Assembly (NCBI GenBank): GCA_024638805.1
Contig: JAHEJO010000003.1
Location: 1 to 58,367 of the forward strand
DNA: 58,367 nt
From: Acidimicrobiales bacterium
GTDB lineage: Bacteria; Actinomycetota; Acidimicrobiia; Acidimicrobiales; SZUA-35
Reading direction: 5' to 3'
This document shows, in pieces, positions 1 to 6,709 of this stretch; position 1 is the stretch's first letter, and each line of letters starts with the position of its first letter. A program made the position numbers and the translations under genes. The notes beneath the pieces are model-generated. The model was given only the letters and a program-made list of their open reading frames with translations, made no database searches and was not told where the DNA came from.

Positions 1-833
1 ACGTCGGCCAGTCGCTCTTTGAGCCGAGCCCACCGTCGATGATCCATTTGCTGTTCGAACTCCGGGTCGCCACTCAACCCGGTGAGACGCAGCAGCTCGG
101 AATAGAACTGGGGTTCGATCGAGCCGATACTGATGTACTCGCCATCGGCGCAGCGGTACACCTCGTAGAAATGGGATCCGGTGTCGAGCATGTTGGTGCC
201 CCGGTTGTCCGACCACATGCCCATCGCCTTGAATCCCCACAGCATGTTCGTGAGACCGGCCGACCCGTCCACCATGGACACGTCGATCACCTGCCCCCGT
301 CCACTCGAGCGCGCCTCGAGGAGACCACACACGATCCCGAAGGCGCAATAGAGTGCGCCACCACCGAAGTCCCCAACGAGGTTGATCGGAGGGACCGGGG
401 CCGAGCCGGCTCGGCCGATCGAGTGGAGCGCCCCGGACAGCGCGATGTAGTTGATGTCGTGGCCGGCGACCGTCGCCAGAGGTCCGGTCTGGCCCCATCC
501 GGTCATCCGCGCGTAGACCAGCCGCGGGTTGGCCGCCTCACAGACCTCTGGGCCCAGGCCCAGCCGTTCGGTCACCCCAGGTCGGAATCCCTCCAACAGC
601 ACATCGGCGCTTCTGACCAACTCGAGTACCAGTGCGACACCATCGGGATGTTTGAGATTGATCGCCACGGAGGTCCGGCCCCGATTGAGCGTGTCGACCG
701 GCGGGCGTGCTTGGCGGCCGACGTGGTTTGGTCGATCCACCCGGATGACCGTCGCTCCCATGTCGGACAGCAGCCCAGCGGCAAAAGGCCCAGGGCCGAT
801 TCCGGCCAACTCGATCACGGTTACGCCGGTCAT
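1..833 (-). CDS. alpha-methylacyl-CoA racemase (3' end outside window)
   Basis: This is a CaiB/BaiF family III CoA-transferase fold protein that should epimerise 2-methylacyl-CoA thioesters, a step in breakdown of methyl-branched fatty acids or sterol side chains in the cytoplasm. The ATG at 833 opens with MTGVTVIELAGIGPGPFAAG, the usual start of the family. The active-site residues of the mycobacterial racemase MCR (Arg38, Arg91, His126, Asp156, Glu241) have counterparts here one residue earlier where I could place them: His125 in AGHDINYIALSG, Asp155 in LVGDFGGG, Glu240 in GSIEPQFY. This complete set argues for a racemase rather than a CoA-transferase. About 277 residues are visible and the frame stays open to base 1, so the C-terminus lies outside. 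The acyl-CoA dehydrogenases nearby fit the same metabolism. Confidence 0.92.
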   Translation of the reverse strand, partial: MTGVTVIELAGIGPGPFAAGLLSDMGATVIRVDRPNHVGRQARPPVDTLNRGRTSVAINLKHPDGVALVLELVRSADVLLEGFRPGVTERLGLGPEVCEAANPRLVYARMTGWGQTGPLATVAGHDINYIALSGALHSIGRAGSAPVPPINLVGDFGGGALYCAFGIVCGLLEARSSGRGQVIDVSMVDGSAGLTNMLWGFKAMGMWSDNRGTNMLDTGSHFYEVYRCADGEYISIGSIEPQFYSELLRLTGLSGDPEFEQQMDHRRWARLKERLAD

Positions 834-1020
834 GGGACCCATAGGATCCGGACGCTAACTGGTGGGTGGCGGGCGGTCAATAACTACAGGTATCCCTCAA
901 CCGGCCGATTCCTGAATCAGCAGCGATGCGCCGCTCGATCGTCGGAATCGGTCGATGAGAGCGAGGCCAGCGATCGCGTTCGGGGTCGACCGCCGCCGAC
1001 CCCGAACGTGCTCTATCACT

Positions 1021-1079
1021 GTCCTCACTCCTCGGGGTGCGTTCGCACCCTCGTCGTTCGGCTCGCTGTCGCTCGAACA
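1021..1079. repeat. 59-bp direct repeat, copy 1
   Basis: The 59 bases are identical base for base to 1137-1195. Two hairpins can form inside: GGTGC/GCACC around a GTTC loop, and a longer imperfect one with GTTCG/CGAAC ends around GCTCGCTGTCGCT. The second half recurs at 19242-19285 and 20337-20393. The copies sit only between genes, as REP-like or terminator-derived elements do. Confidence 0.85.
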
Positions 1080-1136
1080 ATGCCGCTCGTCGGGTGTGCT
1101 GCTTGCTCCGCGGCGCAGCCTTACGGCCGTGGCCTT

Positions 1137-1195
1137 GTCCTCACTCCTCGGGGTGCGTTCGCACCCTCGTCGTTCGGCTCGCTGTCGCTCGAACA
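1137..1195. repeat. 59-bp direct repeat, copy 2
   Basis: Exact second copy of 1021-1079, in the same orientation with 57 bases between them. No flanking target-site duplication, terminal inverted repeat or transposase gene is visible, so an insertion sequence is unlikely. Confidence 0.85.
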
Positions 1196-1362
1196 GCTGG
1201 GAGCGTTGCGTGAAGAAGATCTCGGCGTGAGGTTTGGGCGCAATCACGCCTCGATTTCGTTCTTCCTGGGTGATTTTGCTGATGTGCTTATGTGAGACAC
1301 CCGACGTGTCGTAGTGTGGGGGAGTGACCGCTCAACGGAGCGCGGTCTCGAAAGGTGCATAC

Positions 1363-1539
1363 ATGTTTTCCCCTGTGGATCCCACCCGTTTGCTGGGCAG
1401 GAACTCTCGAGTTCACACCGGCCACGGAGTGATCACCGGCACGATTCTTGCGGCAGGGCCCAAGGGTGTGAGCGTGCAATGCGCAGGCGGAGTGGTCCGG
1501 GTCCCCTCGACTGACCTCCGTAGTATTCGTCCTCTGTAG
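1363..1539 (+). CDS. small hypothetical protein, 58 aa
   Basis: I do not recognise this protein. The ATG at 1363 is preceded by GAAAGG seven bases upstream, an acceptable ribosome-binding site; a longer start at 1324 has none. The product is rich in Gly and Val (stretches such as GHGVITGTILAAGPKGVSV and GGVVRVPSTDLRSI), spaced as in short beta strands, so a small SH3-like barrel is possible. There is no signal peptide, cysteine pair or membrane segment. It stands alone between the repeat-bearing region and a non-coding stretch. Coding status rests on the ribosome-binding site and the low-complexity-free sequence only. Confidence 0.42.
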   Translation: MFSPVDPTRLLGRNSRVHTGHGVITGTILAAGPKGVSVQCAGGVVRVPSTDLRSIRPL

Positions 1540-1859
1540 GCACCTCATCCGGCGCGTCGCCCGTGTACGGGGACAGGCTGGCGCACCCCCGCGCCCACCC
1601 ATCGACCGGACCCTTCGAGGCAGACGCGAGTTTGGTTCCTTTGGGGGACAACCGTTCTGGAGGGCACTGTCACGGCGGGCTAGTGTTCGCAGGTACACAA
1701 CTCGAGGCGGACCTTTTCGCTCCGGCCAACGATCGGGGTGCGGTTGGAGCTCCGCGGCGGGGCGCCGGCCGCACCCCACCGGCCTGGCCGAAGCCAGCAG
1801 GATTCGGCCACGCTGCCCAGTCCAGGCCCGGTGCGTTCAGGCCTGGAGCGATCCGAGGC
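1540..1859. other. non-coding stretch with inverted repeats
   Basis: I see no gene that is supported by a start, a ribosome-binding site and recognisable protein sequence. The stretch lies at the 3' ends of a rightward small gene and of a leftward gene ending at 1860. It contains several GC-rich inverted repeats, the clearest at 1786-1809, consistent with a transcription end region for both neighbours. Confidence 0.5.
1786..1809 (-). terminator. hairpin downstream of the gene ending at 1860
   Basis: GGCCGAA and TTCGGCC form a perfect 7-bp stem around a 10-base loop, about 50 bases past the stop of the leftward gene. No T tract follows, which is common for actinobacterial terminators but leaves the call weak. 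Confidence 0.3.
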
Positions 1860-2342
1860 TCAGCCCGCGATCGGCGTGCCCTCGAACGGAAGCGGATCAC
1901 CCGGGCGAGGAACGATCGGTCGACTCCAGCGCAGAGTGCGGGCGAGGTACGCAGTGATCTCGCGCCACGCCGTCGGATCCCAACCCGATGCGGTGGCAAA
2001 CGACAGATCGGGGTAGATCACCGTCAGGCTGGGAAGACGATCGATGCCGAGCGCGCCAACGATGGCGCGGTCATGGTCGGTGAAGGTGAGGAACTCGTCG
2101 GACCACGGTCCGAGGAACTGTGCGCTGCCTTCGGCATCTGCGGTGCACAGCCAGCACGTCCGCACATTCGCCGGGGTGAAATGCTCCAGAAAGCGGCCAG
2201 CGGTCTCGATGATCCAGGCACTCTCGTGGGTATAGGGATCGAGAGAGACGACAAGCAGTGGGTACGACGTGAGCCAGTCCCTCAAGGGATGACCCTTGCC
2301 GTGAATCGAGTTGAGGACGAGCTCCCCGGGCGCGTAACCCAC
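1860..2342 (-). CDS. hypothetical protein, thioredoxin-fold-like, 160 aa
   Basis: This is a cytoplasmic protein of 160 residues that I can only place by fold. The central GIDRLPSLTVIYPD resembles the cis-proline loop of thioredoxin-like proteins, which precedes a beta strand and sits next to the active site. A CWLC sequence (NVRTCWLCTADAEG) could be a redox pair, but it lies in an unusual position relative to the loop, so disulfide activity is uncertain. The end, PRPGDPLPFEGTPIAG, looks conserved but I cannot name a family. The gene is transcribed leftward and is divergent from the acyl-CoA dehydrogenase at 2447, with a 104-bp shared promoter region. A thioredoxin relative without oxidoreductase function is equally possible. 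Confidence 0.7.
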   Translation of the reverse strand: MGYAPGELVLNSIHGKGHPLRDWLTSYPLLVVSLDPYTHESAWIIETAGRFLEHFTPANVRTCWLCTADAEGSAQFLGPWSDEFLTFTDHDRAIVGALGIDRLPSLTVIYPDLSFATASGWDPTAWREITAYLARTLRWSRPIVPRPGDPLPFEGTPIAG

Positions 2343-2446
2343 GGCGGGCGAGGGTAGCGCAAATACGGCTGAGGTCGCGAACTTCTTGCCGCAAAACGAT
2401 CGGTGGTGGTTACCTCGCCGGCAAATCGAAGTGCAACAATCGTCGC

Positions 2447-3601
2447 ATGGCCCAACCCCACGTTTCGACTCCGTTCTTCACCGAAGACCATGAGGCTTAC
2501 CGGTCGATGCTCCGGGAGTTCGTTTCGCGGGAGATCACCCCCCACGTCCACGAATGGGACGAAGCCGGGGAGTTTCCCCGGGAGCTCTACGCCAAGGCGG
2601 GCGCTATCGAATTGTTCGGCGATGGTTTCTCAGCCGAGTACGGCGGCCATGGCCAGCGAGACGCCTTGCTCCGTCTCGTGATCATGCAGGAACTTGCCCG
2701 ATCCGGCTCCGGCGGCGTCGTCGCAGGGATGCTGAGCAACTACATCGGTCTACCGCCGGTCGAGAAGTTCGGCAGCCACGAGCTCAAGTCCAGGGTGCTC
2801 CCGCCCTGCATGTCGGGTCAGCACATCGGCGCCTTGGCGATCACCGAACCCTCAGGTGGCTCCGATGTCGCACGAATCAAGACCACTGCCAAACGCGACG
2901 GCGATCATTACGTGATCAACGGATCCAAGACCTTCATCACCTCAGGGATGCGCGCCGACTGGTTCACGACCGCGGTACGCACCGGTGGTGAAGGCCCTGC
3001 CGGGATCTCGATGATCGTGATTCCCGGTGACAGCCCCGGTCTCGAGCGGACCAAGCTCGACAAGATGGGATGGCTGGCATCGGACACCGCAACCCTCTAT
3101 TTCGATGATCTGCGCGTCAGCGCCGACCACCTCCTCGGCGTGGAGAACGCCGGCTTCGGCTACATCGTGAACAACTTCAACGCCGAGCGCATCGACCTGG
3201 CAACACAGTCGGTTGCCTTTGCCAGGGTCTGCTACGAAGAGGCTCTGGCCTGGGCCCGCGAGCGCCACACGTTCGGCAAACGTCTTGCTGACCACCAGGT
3301 GATCCGCCACAAGCTGGTCGAAATGGATCGGCGGATCAACGCCTGCCAAGCCTGGCTCGAGCTGCTCAGCTGGCGCCTGAACCAGGGCGACGACCCGGTC
3401 GTCGAGATCTCTGAGGCCAAGGTCGATGCGACGCTCACCTTCGAATTCTGTGCCCGTGAGGCGGCCCAGATCCTCGGCGGTGCCAGCTACCTGCGGGGCG
3501 ATACCGTCGAGAGGCTCTACCGCGAAGTCCGGGTGCAGGCGATCGGCGGTGGCAGTGAAGAAATCATGAGAGACCTGGCGAGTCGGCAGCTCGCCTTCTA
3601 G
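2447..3601 (+). CDS. acyl-CoA dehydrogenase (LCAD/isovaleryl type)
   Basis: This FAD enzyme introduces the alpha-beta double bond of an acyl-CoA and passes electrons to electron-transfer flavoprotein. The 384 residues match the usual length. The family signature GALAITEPSGGSD lies at residues 128-140 and the FAD-binding RHTFGKRLADHQ near 273. The C-terminal position that carries the catalytic Glu in medium-chain enzymes is Gly here (AIGGGSEEIMRD). Glu247 in NNFNAERIDL sits where long-chain and isovaleryl-CoA dehydrogenases place their base. Branched or long acyl chains are therefore likely substrates. It ends 13 bases before the convergent second dehydrogenase, and its promoter region is shared with the leftward gene at 2342. 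Confidence 0.93.
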   Translation: MAQPHVSTPFFTEDHEAYRSMLREFVSREITPHVHEWDEAGEFPRELYAKAGAIELFGDGFSAEYGGHGQRDALLRLVIMQELARSGSGGVVAGMLSNYIGLPPVEKFGSHELKSRVLPPCMSGQHIGALAITEPSGGSDVARIKTTAKRDGDHYVINGSKTFITSGMRADWFTTAVRTGGEGPAGISMIVIPGDSPGLERTKLDKMGWLASDTATLYFDDLRVSADHLLGVENAGFGYIVNNFNAERIDLATQSVAFARVCYEEALAWARERHTFGKRLADHQVIRHKLVEMDRRINACQAWLELLSWRLNQGDDPVVEISEAKVDATLTFEFCAREAAQILGGASYLRGDTVERLYREVRVQAIGGGSEEIMRDLASRQLAF

Positions 3602-3614
3602 TCATGCGTCCACT

Positions 3615-5237
3615 TCAGCTCTGCTTGGCCTGGTTGACGAGGGTACGAGTGATCACCTTCAGCGTGAGGGTCTCGTCGGCGCCTTCGAAGATACTGAGGA
3701 CACGAGCATCGACGAAATACCGGCTGACGTCGTACTCCTCGGCATAACCCATGCCGCCGTGGATCTGCATCGCCTCTCGGGTCACCCACTCGCTGGCTTT
3801 GCAGACGAAGGCCTTGATCATGCTGGCCTCCATCTTGCCCTCGCCCTTGGCCATCAGGCGACCAACCTGATAGGAGAACTGGCGTGAGGCCTGGATGATC
3901 GCCGCCATCCTCGTCAGCTTTGCTCTGGTCAACTGGTACTCGCTGATCGGCTGACCGAAGACCACGCGATTCTCCGCGTAGTCCTTGGCCGCTTCGTAGG
4001 CCGCTTGCATGACACCGACCGCCCGTGCTGCGGTCTGGATGCGACCGTTCTCGAAGCCGGCCATCTGGTAGTAGAAACCCTTGCCTCGACCGTCGTCCAT
4101 ACCGATGAGGTTCTCCGAAGGCACCCACCAACTATCGAAGGCCACCTCGTAGGAGTGCATGCCCCGATAGCCGATCGTGTCGATGGGGCGCCCCTCCATC
4201 TTGCCGCCGCCGTCCTGGTGGAGCTCGAAGCCTTCGGAGTCACCCCGTTCCTTGGGGACGACCAGGATCGACAGGCCGCGATGACCGAGAGACCTGTCGG
4301 ATTCGGTCCTGGCCAACACCATCAGAACGTCAGCCCGGGCGGCGAACGTGCACCACGTCTTCACGCCGTTGATCGCATAGCCGGGTTCGCCGTCGGGACC
4401 CGAGGCTTCGGTGGCGGTCACCTTGATGCCGGCGACGTCGCTGCCGTAGTCCGGCTCGGTCACGGCGATGGCGTTGAGTTTCTCGCCCATGGCCAGCTGG
4501 GGCAGCCACGTGGCCTTCTGCTCATCGGTGCCCCCGGCTTCCAGAGCGCGGGCGAGGATCTCAGGCCGCGTGATCAACGAACCAGCGGCGCACAGGGATG
4601 CCTTGCTCAGCTCTTCGGTGGCGATGATCATGCCGAAGTAGTCGCCTTCACCACCCGATGCGAAGCCGCCGTGCTCCTCGGGGATGCTGAGACCGAAAAG
4701 GCCCATCTCGGCGAGCCCGTCGATCAGTTCCTCGGGGATGTCGGCGTTATCGCGGTGGATGTGCTCCGCCAGGGGTGCCACCCGATCGGCGGCGAAACGA
4801 CGGAACGTGTCCTGAACCAGCTCGAAATCCGGGTCCAGATGGCGATCTCCGTCCTGATAGGCCAGCTCCGACAGGACCCTGGGATCGCGCCATTCGGCGA
4901 CGAATGCCCTGGTGGAATCGAGACCGCCCAGGTCGGCGCCCCACAGCGACTCGCGACCGAACAACGCGGCTCCCATCTCGGCGACCACGTCCGCAACGAA
5001 AACGCACGTCAGTTGTCCCTCGACCGTACCCTTCGCCCCGTAGTCGATCATCGACCGCGCCGTCTCGATAGCCGCAGCGGCGTGACCGACGTCGTAGGCG
5101 AGTACCTGGTCGTCGTCGACAGCACCTTCGGTCGCCAGTTTGGCGATGGCAGTGTTCACGACCGAGCCGGCGACGTCGAGGACATCGACCGCGGCGGTGA
5201 GATCAGGTTCTGGAATGATGATGTTGGCGCGTCCCAT
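3615..5237 (-). CDS. mcd: acyl-CoA dehydrogenase with N-terminal extension, probable (2S)-methylsuccinyl-CoA dehydrogenase
   Basis: The 540-residue protein has an acyl-CoA dehydrogenase core from about residue 140 onward, preceded by an extension of about 140 residues absent from ordinary 380-residue enzymes. This architecture, and the active-site sequence SIFEGADETLTLKVI, fit (2S)-methylsuccinyl-CoA dehydrogenase of the ethylmalonyl-CoA pathway, which forms mesaconyl-CoA during acetate or C1 assimilation. The catalytic base would be Glu518 in FEGADE. The core signature NAIAVTEPDYGSDVAG is present. No other pathway gene (crotonyl-CoA carboxylase/reductase, ethylmalonyl-CoA mutase, mesaconyl-CoA hydratase) lies in the window, so the substrate is inferred from sequence only. 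It is divergent from mutY with 66 bases between starts. Confidence 0.75.
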   Translation of the reverse strand: MGRANIIIPEPDLTAAVDVLDVAGSVVNTAIAKLATEGAVDDDQVLAYDVGHAAAAIETARSMIDYGAKGTVEGQLTCVFVADVVAEMGAALFGRESLWGADLGGLDSTRAFVAEWRDPRVLSELAYQDGDRHLDPDFELVQDTFRRFAADRVAPLAEHIHRDNADIPEELIDGLAEMGLFGLSIPEEHGGFASGGEGDYFGMIIATEELSKASLCAAGSLITRPEILARALEAGGTDEQKATWLPQLAMGEKLNAIAVTEPDYGSDVAGIKVTATEASGPDGEPGYAINGVKTWCTFAARADVLMVLARTESDRSLGHRGLSILVVPKERGDSEGFELHQDGGGKMEGRPIDTIGYRGMHSYEVAFDSWWVPSENLIGMDDGRGKGFYYQMAGFENGRIQTAARAVGVMQAAYEAAKDYAENRVVFGQPISEYQLTRAKLTRMAAIIQASRQFSYQVGRLMAKGEGKMEASMIKAFVCKASEWVTREAMQIHGGMGYAEEYDVSRYFVDARVLSIFEGADETLTLKVITRTLVNQAKQS

Positions 5238-5303
5238 ACGAAGACAAACGTAGGCTGTTCATTCGTGGGAGGCCAAAGCGGTGGCCCGGTCGAGATCGGG
5301 TCC

Positions 5304-6164
5304 ATGAGTGGAGATCTGCAGGGAGCCTTGCTCGACTGGTTCTCCCGCTCGGGCCGGGATCTGCCCTGGCGGCGCACCCGCGACCCGTGGGCGATTCTCG
5401 TCAGCGAGTTCATGCTCCAGCAGACCCAGGTCGACCGGGTCGTCGAACGGTATACACAGTTCCTCGCACGATTCCCGACCCCGGTGGCGCTGGCTCGATC
5501 GCCCGTCGCCGACGTCATCGCCCTGTGGTCGGGTCTCGGCTACAACCGACGAGCGGTGAATTTGCACCGCGCCGCGGTGACAATCGATGTGAGCCATGGC
5601 GGGCAGGTGCCCGACGAGCTCGGCGATCTGCTCGATCTGCCCGGTGTCGGACCGTATACGGCAAGAGCGGTGCGCGTCTTTGCCTTCGAGCGGGCTGATG
5701 CCGTCGTCGACACCAACATCGGTCGGGTTCTGGCTCGCTGTCATCGCCGGCGGTTGACCCCCATCGAGGCTCAACGAACCGCGGAGTCGCTGGTTCCTCG
5801 GGATCGGGCATGGATCTGGAACCAGGCAATGATGGAACTGGGCGCACTCATGTGTCGGACCGAACCGCGGTGTGAAGAGTGCCCGTTGCGGGGCGCCTGT
5901 GAGTGGTTCAGGTCCGGTTGTGCGGGGCCGGATCCGGCCCATCGTTCCGCGTCGGTATCGCGCCCTCAATCGCGTTTCGCCGGTTCGGACCGGCAGGGGA
6001 GAGGGCGCCTTCTGAGCGGCCTGCGGGCCGGCCCAGTGCCGATGGGCAGTGTGCCGACGGTAATGGGGTGGCCCGACGACGCCGAGCGTTCGCTCAAGGT
6101 TGCAGCCACGCTGGTCGCCGACGGCCTGGCCCGCAGAAACGAGGCTGGCTTCGAACTGCCGTGA
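5304..6164 (+). CDS. mutY: A/G-specific adenine DNA glycosylase
   Basis: MutY removes adenine mispaired with 8-oxoguanine. The protein has the catalytic Glu35 in SEFMLQQTQV, the helix-hairpin-helix LLDLPGVGPYTARAV at about 109-123, and catalytic Asp136 in VVDTNIGRV. Four cysteines (184, 190, 193, 199) bind a [4Fe-4S] cluster. Their spacing is C-x5-C-x2-C-x5-C; the usual first gap is six residues. The length of 286 is short, and the C-terminal 8-oxoG-recognition domain is reduced after residue 215, where the sequence becomes rich in Arg and Ser. The ATG at 5304 was chosen because it opens the conserved domain; a long in-frame extension upstream is antisense to the dehydrogenase gene and is not real. 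Confidence 0.92.
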   Translation: MSGDLQGALLDWFSRSGRDLPWRRTRDPWAILVSEFMLQQTQVDRVVERYTQFLARFPTPVALARSPVADVIALWSGLGYNRRAVNLHRAAVTIDVSHGGQVPDELGDLLDLPGVGPYTARAVRVFAFERADAVVDTNIGRVLARCHRRRLTPIEAQRTAESLVPRDRAWIWNQAMMELGALMCRTEPRCEECPLRGACEWFRSGCAGPDPAHRSASVSRPQSRFAGSDRQGRGRLLSGLRAGPVPMGSVPTVMGWPDDAERSLKVAATLVADGLARRNEAGFELP

Positions 6165-6174
6165 CGACGCGGGG

Positions 6175-6696
6175 TCAACGGTCGGTCGCCATCAGCTGAG
6201 CCACGATCGAGTCGACCGAATCCGACGCGATCCGTGACATCTCGTCGTCGGTGCGATCCTGAATGGGATGCGGGACGAACACCCGGCCCGGGTGAAACCC
6301 GATGGCGCTGCCCTGGGCGTCCGCAGCGTGTTCGAAGACAGCGCTGGCCACATACACCCCGGGGACGCCACGGCGTTCCAGATCGGCGATGTCGTGCACA
6401 CTGCACGACGTGCAGCTGCCTCAATCGGCAAGGGCTTCGATGACCGCATCGCAGTTGGCGGCAATCTCCTGGCGAAGGTCGACGGGCGCAGGTTTGGCGA
6501 ATGTCGGTTTGGTGAATCTGCGCACCTGCAGTCCGCGCCCTTCGAGCTCGAGCTGGAGCTGGTCGAGAAAGACGTCGCCGCGTGGTTTGCTGATGTCGAG
6601 GAGGCCGACAACCTTGCCATCGAGCGAGCGATGGCGTTCCGCCGGTTGTACACCTTCGGCCAGCCGGCCTGCGGTCGGGTCGAGAACGGTGGTCAT
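6175..6696 (-). CDS. UGSC-family selenoprotein; in-frame TGA read as selenocysteine (residue 92)
   Basis: The frame opens at ATG 6696 with AGGAG seven bases upstream, runs 91 codons, meets TGA at 6421-6423 and continues without break for 81 codons to a TGA stop at 6175. Reading the internal TGA as selenocysteine gives ALADUGSCTSCSVHDIADLE, the defining motif of the UGSC family, in which this position is Sec or Cys. Sequence on both sides is family-like: VVGLLDISKPRGDVFLDQL and RRFTKPTFAKPAPVDL before it, VFVPHPIQDRTDDEMSRIAS after it. The product is 173 residues, probably a cytosolic thiol/selenol redox protein; substrate unknown. A SECIS-like hairpin follows the TGA. It lies 13 bases behind a thioredoxin-fused gene, so the two form an operon. 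Conventional gene calling would split it into two short genes or a pseudogene. Confidence 0.88.
6391..6409 (-). promoter_or_regulatory. candidate bacterial SECIS hairpin
   Basis: On the coding strand GTCGTGC and GCACGAC form a perfect 7-bp stem around the five-base loop AGTGT. The loop starts 19 bases after the internal TGA, within the 16-37 base range described for bacterial SECIS elements, and contains the GU that SelB recognition favours. A competing hairpin, CTGCAC/GTGCAG at 6401-6415, overlaps it and cannot form at the same time. Confidence 0.6.
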
Positions 6697-6709
6697 GGGG
6701 GTACTCCTG

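Larger units (their letters stand above)
834..1362. other. gene-poor stretch with two copies of a 59-bp repeat
   Basis: No credible gene is present in these 529 bases. Open frames exist on both strands, but they cross the two repeat copies and therefore carry the same arginine-rich peptide twice. The stretch separates the racemase gene, which starts at 833 and runs leftward, from a small rightward gene at 1363, so it must hold both promoters. I see no convincing -35/-10 pair. The two repeat copies are listed separately. Confidence 0.6.

Noticed and set aside
1021..1195. Insertion sequence or CRISPR remnant
   Set aside because: Two copies only, no transposase, no target-site duplication, and no regular spacer pattern.
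897..1247. Minus-strand open frame with a repeated Arg-rich peptide
   Set aside because: The repeated peptide is only the translation of the two 59-bp repeats.
39..1295. Long plus-strand open frame of 418 codons
   Set aside because: It is antisense to the racemase gene for most of its length and then crosses both repeat copies; the product has no family character.
4005..5303. N-terminal extension of mutY of 433 codons
   Set aside because: It lies antisense to the dehydrogenase gene; MutY similarity starts at ATG 5304.
6175..6696. Two separate short genes, or a pseudogene with a stop codon
   Set aside because: The TGA falls exactly at the Sec position of the UGSC motif, both sides keep family sequence in one frame, and a SECIS-like hairpin follows.
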